Made by a program: the position numbers and the translations under genes. Below are positions 11,735 to 23,138 of a stretch of 64,000 nucleotides of DNA, in pieces. Position 1 is the stretch's first letter. Each line of letters opens with the position of its first letter. This stretch comes from Sciurus carolinensis (Eukaryota > Chordata > Mammalia > Rodentia > Sciuridae): positions 56,889,177-56,953,176 of the forward strand of contig NC_062214.1 of the NCBI RefSeq assembly GCF_902686445.1, given 5' to 3'. The notes under the pieces were generated by a model that was not told the origin of the DNA, ran no database searches, and saw only the letters and a list, made by a program, of their open reading frames with translations.

Positions 11735-12200
11735 TCTACTGCTGCATAATAAATTACCACAAACTCAGCAACTTCAAATAACACACATTTATTATTTATT
11801 ATCTCACATTTTCATGGGTCAGAATTCCAGGCATGACTCAAGAGAACCCTTTGCTCATGGTCTTAGAAGGCTGCAGACAAGATGGTATCTGGACCACATT
11901 CTCATCTGGAAGCTTGACAGAGGAGGAATCTATTTCCAGGCTTTTCTGACTAATGGCAGAGTTCATTTCCTCACAGCTGTATGACTGAGCTTGCTGTTTT
12001 CTTACTGGTCATGAGTCAGGGTCCACTCTCACTCCTAGAGGCCAACCTCAGTTCATTTCCTCATGGCCCTTTCCATGGTCCCTCTCAGAACATGGCAGCT
12101 TCTTCAAGATCAACAGAATATCTGCCTCTAGTTTTACAAAGACGTTCTTTGACTTAGGATGCGGTTACATGCTAATATAACCATTTTAAACTAGAATATT
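11735..12200 (-). mobile_element. MLT1-type MaLR LTR relic
   Basis: The left edge 'tctactgctgcataataaat' followed by 'taccacaaactcagcaactt' is the inverted 3' end of an MLT1 LTR. Further in, 'tatctcacattttcatgggt', 'cagaattccaggcatgact' and 'ggtcttagaaggctgcagac' fit the same element. Heavily diverged, so its age is eutherian-wide. No internal ERVL sequence was seen. Confidence 0.7.
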
Positions 12201-14255
12201 ATCATTTGAAAGTGAATTTAATACCCCTAACCTACTGAACATCATAACTTACAACCCAGCATGGTGCAAGGTACAGATTGTTCATCCTCAAGACTGCATG
12301 GCTGACTGGGAACTGTGACTTGCTGCTGCTGCCCAGCACCATGAGAGTATCCTGTCACATATTACCAAACCAGGAATCGATCAAGATTCAAAATTCAGAG
12401 TCAGGTTTTTACTGAGTGTGCATCATTTTCACACCACCAGGAAATTGAACCATCACAAGTCAGGGACAGTCTATATAATGTAGCATAATCATAGGCATGA
12501 TTATTCTATCACCCCTGCTGTATTCTTTGGGCAGGACCAATTCAGACTCTAACCATTCTGTAGGGGAGGCCATGATACAAGGCAGCACTTATTGGGGGTC
12601 CTCTGAGAGTTTTAGCTACCAGTGTGTGTGCCAGTCACAGAAAGGAGAGATGAAAGCCCAGTGTGCTACTTCACAGAACTAGGCTGAGCCTGTCCTGTGC
12701 TGCTTAATTCATCTCTGTCTGACTCCTCTTGTGAGGAAGATCCTGGGGGGCCGCAGAATCAGTTCTGCTCTCCCTGGGCTTATGAGCATTGAACCTGAAA
12801 AAGTACCTGCTCCCAGGAGTCCACCTCACCAGCAGGTGGAGTCTGGAATTGTCCTGTCTCCCTTATCCTGGTATGTAGTCATCTCTTCATTCTCTTTGTG
12901 TGCCGTTGCCTGGCAGTAGTGGGCATATAAAGAAACCTCTCCCTTTATCTTCTATCTTCTAGATGAGCTCCTTCTTTAACCCACCAGGTCCTGGAAGTCC
13001 AGACTAACTCCCAGAGATTCCTGAATTCTGTTTATGTCCAATGTCTATCACAATGGATTTCCTAAAGGTAATACAGTTTACAGTGTATTTTTTACTATTA
13101 TCCTTGTTCTTCAGAAGGTGTCCAAAGTTGGATCAGTCTGGGCCAGCTTTCCTGCTTCTTTTTCTCTTATCTCACTTTCCCCTATTCCTGCTCCTCATCT
13201 TGGTGGAGGCCCAGGATAACTCTCATCTGGGTCCTGGAGACTTGTGATGGGCTCTCTCCTGTACTGATAGCCGGAAGTTGCTACTGTAAGTTAAACTCAC
13301 TTATATCTAGAGAATGAATATCTTTAAATAAAACCATAGCTGTGTTTTATAAAATATATTTACCACTCTGTGGTTGATGAGAGCTTAGGAATAGTAATAA
13401 AGCACTATTAAAGCCATAGCAGAAGTTCCTGACCAGAAGGATTCAGCTGCAGTACTGGGTCCAGAGAGGGGGACACCAAACAGGGCAGAAGCAAATAACC
13501 TCACTTGCTGAATAGTCAAAACTTCAGTTATTTCTATTAGTCAAAGGAACTGTACATATTTTGTTTATTGGATGTCTAGATTGTAAAGGAATTAGTAAGT
13601 ATTCAATATATACATATTCAGAAATATGAATGAATGAATAGATGATTTAATTCATCAATCACTTATATATTTATTCATTAAAAATACATATTTATCAGTG
13701 AATTTTGTTGCCCCATTCACTACTCTCAGTTTTGCCAACTTCCCAGAGCTTGGATTTGTTCATTCCTTAATGAATCAGTGGCCTTGATTTGCTCTTGCAT
13801 AAATGAACTGACCATTTGACTTTAATTCCATTTATATCTGAACCATCTAATTAGCACATCCACCCTGCTAAATCCTGGATCTGCTCTGTCCTGATCCATT
13901 CTATCCCCTGTAAGCTTTACTTTGCTGTAATAATTTTTCCAGGTCATTTTTTTAAACCAGGAGTCTGAGATAAGAACCATAGAAATACACAACCAACAGG
14001 TGGTTTAATATTCATATACCATGATTCTTTTGCATCTTGAATTACCTATGTTGTTTCTCAAATAGATATTTAGGGACCTCAGTGTAGGAAGTGATGGTTC
14101 TTGAGAGCTCTGTGACTTTCTATAGTAATTCTTAAATATATATGTGACGCCTTATATATTCTTGTTTTGAAAATTCTCACAGCAGCTTTATTTATGGTAT
14201 CCAAAGCATAAAATGATAAATATATTTGGTGAAATTATCTAGACATAAAAATTAT
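12201..14255. other. No assigned feature
   Basis: About 2 kb with no exon or clear repeat. Frames of 61-68 codons between 12497 and 13247 overlap in several registers and show no domain. Short TGAA/ATTC runs near 13625-13680 are imperfect microsatellite. Confidence 0.4.
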
Positions 14256-14261
14256 ACTTAT

Positions 14262-14625
14262 GATTATTAATTAGCCTGCTAGGGCTACCTTAACAAAATT
14301 GCAAATTGGGTGGACAGAAATGTATTTTCTCACAGTTCTGGAGGGTGGAAGTCCAAGATCAATGTATCATTGGATGTGATGTCTCCTATGTTCTCTGTAC
14401 TTGACTTGCAAATGGCTACCTCCTTGCTCTGTCCTCTCATGGCCTTTCCTATGCAAATGCATTCCTGGTAACTCTGTCTCTTTGCATGAGAGCACTGTTC
14501 CTATGGATAAGGCCCACGAGAGGACACTAGTCCTATTGGACAATGATACAGTGACATTGGAGGTTAGGGCTTCCACATTTCTATTTGGGGGAGAAAAGAT
14601 AACAATCCATTCCATAACACTATTA
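14262..14625 (-). mobile_element. MaLR (MST/MLT1-type) LTR relic
   Basis: 'ctgctagggctaccttaaca', 'aatgtattttctcacagttc', 'tggagggtggaagtccaaga', 'ctcatggcctttcctatg', 'cactagtcctattggacaat' and 'aggttagggcttccacat' appear in order and match an inverted MaLR LTR almost end to end. The 86- and 95-codon frames over it, one per strand, are by-products. Confidence 0.8.
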
Positions 14626-16325
14626 TTACATTTCAAAGAAGCTCTAAGACACACAAAATGAATCTATAGTGATAGATCATTGTTAGTCTAGGGCTGGAAG
14701 TGTGAGCACAAAGGGGCTCCCTGGAATTTTCTATATATTGATTTTGTTAATGATTAAAGAGGTCTATATATTTGTTCAAATTTACTGAACTGTGCACATA
14801 ATCACATTATATATTTTTAAATTTCCAAGACCCTGAGCATGGCTAACATTTAATAAGATACTGCTACCATTTCAGTGGTCACTCTCACAGTTTCTTCATG
14901 ATCATATCAAAGAAAGTGAGTAATTATCTGGGCAAAGGAAGAAAGAGCAGAAGTAGATTAAAGCATAAAAGATGTTTTCCAACCAAGTGATGTTATAACA
15001 TCTTGCACCAGCCATGGTTTTGTAGTAGTTTGCAAAGAAAAAAAATGTAATGGGAAAATTGAGTCATCACAGAGCCCACAGTAGTATCAGCTTGCTAAAT
15101 TCAAAATAATATATTCCATGGCAGTCAATATCATATTCACATTATGAGCTGAAATTTAGTTTTAGGAAAGGAATCATGTTCATCACATTAAATTAATGTT
15201 GTTAATTTAAATATTATTGACTTTGTATTTGATTTGTGACTTTGTTTGGATTCTATATTTGTGTAAGAGTTATAAGCATAAGGAATGTCAAGGATAAGAG
15301 AGATAAAAACTAAACATTCACTGTCTCTTCCTATCAAGTACAGTCTAGTAGCACCCAAACCTCCACTTTCCTTGAAGTTATTTGTCAAGGTCTCCTAATT
15401 TCTGGAGATTATGTCCTGAATCAGAAGGGTCCCTCATCTAGACCACTGAATTGGTCTAAATTTTGCCCAGGAATCACACTGTACAAGGTACAGGATTTAT
15501 GATTTACCTAGGGTAGAAAAATAAATTCCCTAAGAATTTCATTGCAGGCAGTTTCTAAGTTGGTTAAAGTTAACTTGATCACATCTAGCACCATAGTTCC
15601 AGTGAATTTCAACCCTTCAAAGAAACACCACAACAAAACAGAGCAGGTATCAGAGGTTAAAGTAGGATCTGCTGGTGGTGTGATCTTGGTCTGGATCAAG
15701 AGCTGGTGGTATATCTACATGAACTTCAAAGTGACACAAAAGGTGAGGGTTGGGAGTGGACTCTATGAGCAACACTGTTATATTCCAGGTTCCTACTGTA
15801 GTGAAGGAAGACAGGATAGCACAAACATTGGTGCTTCCTACAGACTCTGGTCTCTACGGACAAAACAATGGTTGCTCCTGGCAATACCCAGGGGGAGCAT
15901 TGCTAATGTTGTTACTTAAGAGTGTCTTCTTTCACCTCTGGCTTTGTAGTATGTGCACAGAAGAAAAATAGAGGGTCAGAATCTGAGACTGCCTACTACT
16001 GAATGTCACAACTCTGTGGTTCAGGTGACTTTAAATGAAACCTTGTAAAGAAGAATGGTAGATGGGAACTGTGGTGGCCAGTAGAAGTCAGACCAGTGCA
16101 CAGAGGACTTTCTCTCCTCCTCATGACAGAACTATTTGAACATGACTCCAACCCCAATAACCTTGAACTTTCTGGCTCTCTCTCCCACTTCACTTGAGGG
16201 ATCTGGGTCAGGTCTGGACCATTCCTCTGACATTTGAAGTTTTGAGTATTAGAAGGATTCCCCCTGGTGGAGATTTTCACTCCCCACTTCTGCAAGTTGA
16301 AATTTAGTTTTGGTCACCTGTTAAG
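14626..16325. other. No assigned feature
   Basis: About 1.7 kb without a recognised feature. The 125-codon plus-strand frame at 15542-15919 has no recognisable domain. It could be a worn LTR or pseudogene, but nothing supports either. Confidence 0.35.
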
Positions 16326-16329
16326 CATG

Positions 16330-16500
16330 GGGAATTCTAGAATGCAGGATGTCTACATGCTTCAGATATCATCCCTGGCTATGTACCAGATGCTAGTAGC
16401 AACTCCTTCCCAATTATGGCAATCAAAAATGACTCCAGACATTATCAAATGTCACCTAGGGTGGGGGAACAAAATCTCCCTGGATGAAAACCAGTGATGG
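16330..16500 (-). mobile_element. MER20-like hAT-Charlie element
   Basis: 'tcatccctggctatgtacca', 'gatgctagtagcaactcctt', 'aatgactccagacattatca' and 'aatgtcaccta' then 'aaaaccagtgatgg' match inverted MER20 (catccctggcc ... gatgccagtagca ... gtctccagacattgccaaatgtc). MER20 copies can act as regulatory elements in mammals; nothing here shows that. Confidence 0.75.
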
Positions 16501-16754
16501 AGAATTAGAGATCTTTGCATACCTTTCTGCAGGAAGACTACTAAGAGATATCTTTCCCATGTTGCTTCTTCTGAAGCTCCTACCTTTAAGTAATTATGTT
16601 CCTGCATAGATCATTGTACTACCCCAAGAAGATCAATATTAAAAATCAGTACTAATGTTGCCTCATCTCAAATATTTTCGGTTAGCTACCATGAACAAGA
16701 TTTCACCAAAACAGACCTCTAGAAAGTCAGCAATGTAATCTAGGAAACCACATG

Positions 16755-16880
16755 TTTATTGGGTATCTATTAAGGGTATGCATTATATTACTTCCATTTC
16801 TTTCAGCTCTCCAGCAGGATAGGAGTTAGTCTTTCAATTTTACAGGTGAAAAGTTTGAGGCTGAGGAGTTAACTTAGGAA
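16755..16880 (-). repeat. MIR SINE relic
   Basis: 'tattgggtatctattaaggg', 'tttcaattttacaggtgaaa' and 'agtttgaggctgagg' match an inverted MIR. Confidence 0.55.
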
Positions 16881-19290
16881 GAGGAGCAAGGCTTTCATCA
16901 TGGATGGATTTTGTTCCAAAGCTCATATAACCATTTTGCTTTTGTAAGAGCTTCATCATATCCCTGATGAAATTCTGTAACACACAGCTCTAGAGCAGTG
17001 CAAGGCAGTGGTCTTGTCACCACTAAAGCCACACAGATTGTGCCACCCACAGACAGGCTTTCAGCACGCTGTCAGCCCAGTGCTCTGGGGGCTTGCACCA
17101 CTGCTCCAAAGCCGACCTTACTCTGCTTTTTGGATTTCCATGAAACCTGATCACCTCTTTTAAGCGCCTTACTGTCTCTGGATATTGGCCAAACTTCCTT
17201 CCACTTGTCTTATTTGAGTTGTGACTGTGATAAAACCTCTCTCCTTCAGGGAGTAAGGTGGACTGATTCTGAGCTCATGATTTCAGAAGTACAATTTGAG
17301 AAGCTGTGCCCTCAAGACCATGTCTTGTCATTTCATTTGAACTGGTAGATTTGACTTTTCCAAATCTGTGGTGTGCTCACATCTTTGGAGGTCATGTCCA
17401 TTATGTAAACTTACAGTAATTACCTAGCAAGTTCCAAATAGAAGACTCACCAGCCTATTTTTAAAGTCCCTAAAAGTAGGTAGTTGGAAAAAATATAGAA
17501 TCTTTTGCAATTAATTGTTTAAGTTCTCATAATAAATGTATGTATGTATCTCCTTGTCCCCTTATACTTTGAACTGAATTCTCTTTGCAAAAAACAATGA
17601 CATAAAACTGAAATGTGACTCTGAGAAACCCTGGCAAGTGTTTTCAGCAATTGTTCCTGTACCATTTTGGTGGATTCTTATTACTTCTACTTTCTGCCAC
17701 TGGTTTCCCCCCGCCTCCAGCTAGCTTCCCAATTCTCCATGGTTTTTTTAATAATCCGTACCTCAAATCACTGTAAGTGGTTCAGTGTGTTAGGCAATTT
17801 CCTTATTACTCCAGGAGCCATGTCATGGAGAATCTACTGATTTGTATACATTCATATTTCTTAGGCTTCTTCTTATCTTTTGACAATAGTAATTTGGGTA
17901 AAGATTTCATTACTTCTTAATTGCTCCAATTTCTTTCATTTCCCCTCATTAAAGATGAATTTAGAAAATGAGTTTCCTTTCTCTGCAGTTTTAGTCTTGC
18001 CCTCATTCTGTGTTCCTTCTTTCCTTCTTTATTACTTGAACTGAGGTGTCTTGGTTAGCTAATTCCCTCATCATTTCTCTCTGAAGGTACAGAACACTTC
18101 ATCCTGCTTTTTAAATTTTTGTTTTCACTAAAGAGTTTCAAGCAAGGAAGAGCATGCAGTTTAAAAGCATGCAGTTCTCTCACGTTTCTCATGCAAACTG
18201 TTTGCAGACCCTTCCCTGCTATCACGGTGCGGTGCTCCTTTAATGTTCAACAGGCAGGATCCATCAGAGACAGCCAAATTCCAAACACACCACCCATATC
18301 AACATTGTACTTTAGGCCCTGGCTTCCAAATTAACCTTGTTTCAAATCTACTTTCTGTAGATTTTTGGTTTTCTTTGGTTCTGTTATTTTGAGTTTCTGG
18401 TCAGCACCAGTTCTGAGCTAACCCTGCTGAAAATGAGTCTTCCAGCAGTTCTATCATTCTCTCCTTTGCTCTGAGTGTATGTGTATGTTCAGGAGACTGT
18501 GTGTGGAGGTGTGTGTGTTTGTGTGTGCCCCCTTTTGATAACTCAAAGTGATGCTACCTGTTGTCCCCATCTGTTTGAAATCAGCAATCATTTTGTCCAA
18601 TCCCACTAAAAGGTTCCAAACATCTGGAGGTCTGAAATCTGTGAGCAGATCTCCTGGATCCTTGCACCGTTCTTTGTCTTTCTGGTTTTCATCCCCATGC
18701 TTGGCACTAGTGTAGACACCACTTTGGTGTTTCCTCTTGTAAACCAAGCCCTGTGGTGCAGACCTGTTACTGAAGTGAGCCCTGGAAAGTGCGTCATGGG
18801 CCTCAGTGGAAAGCTGTTGGACAAGCCCCAGATTGTGTTATGAAACAAACCCTGTTTCCAGGGCAGTACAGCCGTTGAATGATCTATGTTACATGGCTGC
18901 AAATAAGAATGAAATAATTTAACATTTTTAATTTCTGGGAAGCTCAGTAATTCAACTTCAAGAATGAGTTAACAAGGGAAGGGGTGCTATCTTGTGGATG
19001 GGAGCTTCCCATCCACAACAGCTCTCCCAAGTGGAGTCACTTACTCATCCCTGGGGACCAAGCTGTTTTTTGAGTTGAGAAATAGGAGTCAGTGGTTTGT
19101 CATGTTGACAGCTATTCATAAAGGCCCCAAGGCCCATTTCCCAACCACAGTGTTCCTCTCTTCCCTTCCATAACTGAATCGCTTCCTGGGATTCAGGCAA
19201 TGTCTGTTCCCTAAGTCAGATCTTTATGTTGTACAATAGCATCTGTGTTAACCCATGTCCCTGGCTCACAGATATACATGCATTGATGCA
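16881..19290. other. No assigned feature
   Basis: About 2.4 kb without a recognised gene. A GT-rich stretch lies at 18475-18530. Two overlapping minus-strand frames (18454-18747 and 18606-18902, 97 and 98 codons) match nothing I recognise. A perfect palindrome at 18992-19018 is listed separately. Confidence 0.4.
18992..19018. repeat. Perfect inverted repeat, 12-bp arms, 3-nt loop
   Basis: Arm TTGTGGATGGGA (18992-19003), loop GCT, and arm TCCCATCCACAA (19007-19018) are exact reverse complements. No transposon terminus or poly-T terminator context surrounds it. Confidence 0.95.
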
Positions 19291-19299
19291 GAAATTTCA

Positions 19300-19600
19300 G
19301 TTTGTGAGAACCTATTTGTACCAGGCTCTGGAAATACAAAAGCAAAAACATAGTCTCTGCTATCAGACAGACTAGTGAGGGAGCCAGCAAGTAACCCCCA
19401 ATAAGAGTCAGCAAGTAACCATTGTGCAATAAGAGAGGGCAGAGTTGAAAAGCAAGAGAAGGCCATTTTGTCAGAGTAGGTGGCAGAGGGAGATTCCCAT
19501 GGAAGGAAAAATCTGAAGTGGGTCTTAGGAAATGTTTAAGGGTGGTGAAACCCAACAGGGCAGAGGAATGAAGCAACCATGGGACAGCATGGAGTAGGGC
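19300..19600 (+). repeat. Ancient L2-like mammalian repeat (fragment)
   Basis: 'accaggctctggaaatacaa', 'acatagtctctgctatcaga', then 'agggcagaggaatgaagcaa' have the order of the same LINE-type relic seen at 7430. Weak. A 147-codon frame on the opposite strand (19211-19654) spans it and is not credible as a gene. Confidence 0.35.
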
Positions 19601-19609
19601 AGTATGCTG

Positions 19610-19915
19610 GCTAGAGTTCTCCAGAGAAACAGAACAAATAGGATAGGTATTCATCTATAAAAGAAACTTATTATGAGAATTAGGTCACTTGGTAGTAGAG
19701 GTCAAGAAATCTTGTGACACACTGTCTACAAATTGGAGAACCAGGAAAGTCAGTGGTGCAATTCAGTCCAAGTGTCAAGATGTGAATCCAGGAGCTGTGT
19801 GGGTATGATGCTGAGGTAAGCCCTGGTGTCTGAAGGCCTGAGAATCTTCAGTTCTGATGTCCTGGGCAGGAGAAGACAGATGTCCCAGTTTCATACAAGA
19901 GCAAATTCATGCTTC

Positions 19916-19946
<31 letters not shown>

Positions 19947-20136
19947 AGTTGTGCCTTTACTAGACTGGATGATACCTGCCCATATTGATGAGAGTAGATT
20001 TTCTTTATACAGTCTACTGATTCAAATGCTAATCTTTTCTGGAAATGATCTTACAGACACACCTGGGAATAATGTTTTACCGACTATCTGTGTATTCCTT
20101 TGCCCAGCTAAACTAACAAATAAAGTGAACCATCAC
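19610..20136 (-). mobile_element. Ancient LTR-type element carrying a (TTTTG)n run
   Basis: 'agagttctccagagaaacag' then 'aacaaataggat' at the left, and 'cccatattgatgagagtaga', 'ttcaaatgctaatcttttct', 'ggaaatgatcttacagacac' and 'gtgaaccatcac' at the right, match the inverted form of a eutherian repeat that begins 'gtgatggttaattttatgtg'. I do not recall its exact family name. A (TTTTG)n run at 19914-19947 interrupts it. The 126-codon frame at 19909-20289 arises from this element. Confidence 0.65.
19914..19947 (+). repeat. (TTTTG)n microsatellite
   Basis: Repeated TTTTG/TTTTTG units lie inside the old LTR-type element. Confidence 0.9.
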
Positions 20137-20384
20137 TGGCATATATTTAATAGGACTGGGTACCCAATGCCTTCTTCAAGTCTTAGATTAGCCTTTCAGG
20201 GTGATAAACTGAGAATTACTGTGGATGGAAACTTAAGGCAGATCATTTGCCAAAGACCACAACATAAATTAGTGCTGGGGTTGAAATAGATTCGTTATCA
20301 GATACAGCTGATGCACTGATTTGTTCAATTGTTTTGTCATTAATTTATTCACTTGTTCAAGAAGTGTTTGGCAAGTGACTAGTT

Positions 20385-20585
20385 ACCATATACATTCAAA
20401 TCCCAGCTCCGTCACAACTGTTGGACAAATCAGTCGAGCTCTGTGAGCCTTAGTTTGCTTGCCTGTAAAATAGAAATAGGAGTAGTAATGATCTCTCTCA
20501 GGGGCTCTTGTAAAAATTAAGTGCACTCATGCTTATGATGCTCTTAGCATGTAATGTGCAGTGTGGGTACTCAGTGTCAGAGCCA
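20385..20585 (+). repeat. MIR SINE relic
   Basis: 'ttcaaatcccagctccgtca', 'aactgttggacaaatcagtc', 'ctgtgagccttagtttgctt', 'cctgtaaaatagaa' and 'agggctcttgtaaaaattaa' follow in clear MIR order. One of the better-kept copies in the window. Confidence 0.8.
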
Positions 20586-21665
20586 TTGTAGACAGCATCA
20601 TCAGCATCATCACTGCAGCTATTATTATTCTCCTTCCCAGATTCATGGTTTCTGCACTAGAGGTTTAGCTACCCATGCAGTGAGGAGGCTCCTGGCGACT
20701 CCCAGCCACATGGGCATAGTATATTTTGTATTCTATTTGCCTCTCGTCAGCAACCAGATCCTGAGCTGAACAGATTGCTCAGTAAGCCTGCCATTCACGC
20801 ATTTCCTCTTTCCCTCCTTATAAGTTGCTAAAAGGAAGGTAGGAAGCTGTTTCATAACAGTCTCATTTACACCCCTCCGGTTTTCCTGCTCCCTTCAAGG
20901 AGAGTCAGGTTTCTGTGTTCTGCACAAACACAACCTGGCATACAGTATTCCAGGGCAGACATTCTCAGTGAATGTCATTTCAACTGCACTGCACAGAGGT
21001 AAAAGTGATTACTGCATCCCACCCCAACAAGGTATTTCCATGCATTCTATGGTTATATAAATGCCCTCTGGGCAGGAGTCATGGCAAGGCTACCAGGCTA
21101 GGCTGTGGTAATGGCTAGGGGGCTACAGGATCACTTTTCAAACTGGCTCCTGTAGAACTATAAATTGATCCCAGATTTGTTCTCAGAGCAGGCTAATCCC
21201 TGTCCCTTCCTGTGCACTGGAGGATTATGAGGGCTCTAGACACATTATCAGACTCACAGATGGCTGGATGTCATATGTTTGGCAGTTCTAACTTAAGAAT
21301 GGCTCAGTAATGTTGCTCTCCTGTGTTTCAGCTTATGACATGTCTGAGAATGTGCTGGAATGTTCTTCATTGGGAGAAGAATCCCTTTCCTGCCACCTCT
21401 ACCTACCTCCATACCCTTTGTCTGCCTGAATTCACCCAAAGAAGTGAACAGTTGTCAAACACATGTGAGAAATCTAAGAAATTGTGCCAAATCAAATACT
21501 GTAGTTCATTGATGAGATGGTGGTGTGGCATTCACATGGACAGGTGAAATGTGTCATGGTCTCTGTGACTTAAGAGTCGGAAAGAAGTTAAGACAGTAAG
21601 AGTCATCATCCTACATCACTGGACATTCATGCTCATCTGAGAGATCACCATATGTTCAGAACTAT
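20586..21665. other. No assigned feature
   Basis: About 1.1 kb with no recognised gene or repeat; it includes a short CATCAT run near 20597. Confidence 0.4.
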
Positions 21666-21668
21666 TAT

Positions 21669-22080
21669 TGTTTAGATATGAGGTGTCCCCAAGAAACTCA
21701 TGTGTGAGACAATGCAAGACATTCAGAGGTGAAATAATTAGATTATGAGAGTTTTAACCTAACTGTGGATTAATCCACTGATATGGATTAACTGGGTGGT
21801 AACTGTAGTTAGGGAGGGTGAAGCTGGAGGAGGTAGGTCAATAGAGCTGGGCCTTTGGGTTTATATTTTGTTCTTGGTAAGTGGAGCTCTCTGCTTCCTG
21901 GCCGTCATGTTCTGAACTGCTTTCCTCCACAATGCCCTTCTGTAATGATGTTCTGCCTCATCTTGGGCCCAAAGCTATAGAGTCAACCGACCATGGACTG
22001 ACCCTTTGGAACCCTGAGCCAAAATAGACATTTTCCTCATCAGGTCTTTTGGTGACAATGATGAACAAACTGACTAAAAC
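21669..22080 (+). mobile_element. MaLR-type solo LTR (rodent-lineage form)
   Basis: Starts TGTTTAGATATGAGGTGTCC near 21669. It continues with 'aactcatgtgtgagacaatg', 'gattatgagagttttaacct', 'ggattaatccactgatatgg' and 'gagccaaaatagacattttc', and ends near 'aactgactaaaac'. This is the layout of an ERVL-MaLR LTR related to rodent MT/ORR1-type elements. No internal sequence follows and no convincing 5-bp target duplication is left. It is less diverged than the MLT1 copies elsewhere in the window. Confidence 0.7.
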
Positions 22081-22089
22081 TCTGTCTTC

Positions 22090-22268
22090 CTCAAACTCTA
22101 GTATGCATTAGACTTACTTGGAGGGCTTGATAAAACCCAGATCGGTGGGCCCCACAGGAGGACCCAGAATGCCTCATTTAGTAGATCTGGAGTCAGCTGT
22201 GGTATTTGTACTTTTAACAATTTCCTAGGTAATTTTGATGTTGCTGGTCTATGAATCACTGATCTAGA
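22090..22268 (+). mobile_element. MER5-like hAT-Charlie element
   Basis: 'ctcaaactctagtatgcatt', 'tggagggcttgataaaaccc', 'ggtgggccccacaggaggac', 'tttagtagatctggagtcag' and 'aggtaattttgatgttgctg' match a MER5/MER3-like non-autonomous hAT element. It abuts the MaLR LTR on its left. Confidence 0.7.
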
Positions 22269-22561
22269 AGATACATTTAGCTCTGGAACATGGTCAAAGA
22301 AGAAAACTTTATGCATGTTTATTGCCCCTTTAATGGGAAGACCCAGATAAGGTGAATGGAGCAGGCAATTCTCAGCTTTTTGGATGAATCTCTCTGGAAA
22401 ACAATGTCATGGACCTCCAGACCAAGGAATTTTGTTTCTGATTCTAAAGAGCTTTGCTTTAGCACCATGGGTTTCATCCACCCAGGAGAGCCTCTGTGTC
22501 ATTATCTCTGGCCATGCTTTTGTAGCCTTCAAAAACAGGGTCAATATTTAGGTAAAATCAT

Positions 22562-22565
<4 letters not shown>

Positions 22566-22630
<65 letters not shown>
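22566..22630 (+). repeat. (TC)n microsatellite, about 32 units
   Basis: An uninterrupted CT/TC run of about 65 bp. It makes a run of Leu-Ser codons in one frame (22356-22694), which is not a gene. A pure homopurine-homopyrimidine tract of this length can form triplex DNA. Confidence 0.98.
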
Positions 22631-22633
<3 letters not shown>

Positions 22634-23127
22634 GCTCCAGGATGGATGTAGCACCTGGTTCAAGATAGAGTCTCAGGAACTACTTGCTGAATAAAAGAAT
22701 AAGTTGTTTCTTACAATATCTTCTCTACTCAGGAACAAGAACAAGCTTGCTGAACCCAGCAGATGATGTGCTTGGCAGAAAGAATTAAGTACATCATACA
22801 GCAAGTGCCAGCATCCATGACTTTTATGTTGCTTCTCATCCTTAGTATATGTCTTGTTGCTCTTGATCCAGTCTTAAGCTATCAGGGCATTTGTAGTGGA
22901 AACATTTAAACCATTCTGGCTGAAGAGAAGTTGGCTAATGGTAGAGATCATGTAGCAAGGTGTGTCAAGGCCTCAGTGAGGAGAGTCACAAGTGTGAGGC
23001 TAAGGAGTTTACATAAGGGGCACAAAGGTGAGTCATGGAAAGTTTGGGTTGAAGCAGAAACATGAAATTATAAGTACTGTCCTCAATGTTGCTTATTTAC
23101 TTTTTTCTTTAAAAGTAAAACTATTAT

Positions 23128-23138
23128 CTGAGTTTTAT
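23128..23138 (+). repeat. L1 target-site duplication, left
   Basis: CTGAGTTTTAT, exact match to 24074-24084. Confidence 0.85.

Noticed and set aside
15542..15919. Possible processed pseudogene (125-codon frame)
   Set aside because: No recognisable protein, no A-tail and no target duplication.
18454..18902. Overlapping minus-strand frames that might be an exon
   Set aside because: The two registers compete, one contains a (GT)n-derived run, and neither resembles a known protein.
19211..19654. 147-codon minus-strand frame
   Set aside because: It overlaps an ancient repeat and the edge of an LTR-type element, has a second overlapping frame, and shows no domain.
22356..22694. 112-codon frame with a long Leu-Ser repeat
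   Set aside because: It is a translation of the (TC)n microsatellite.
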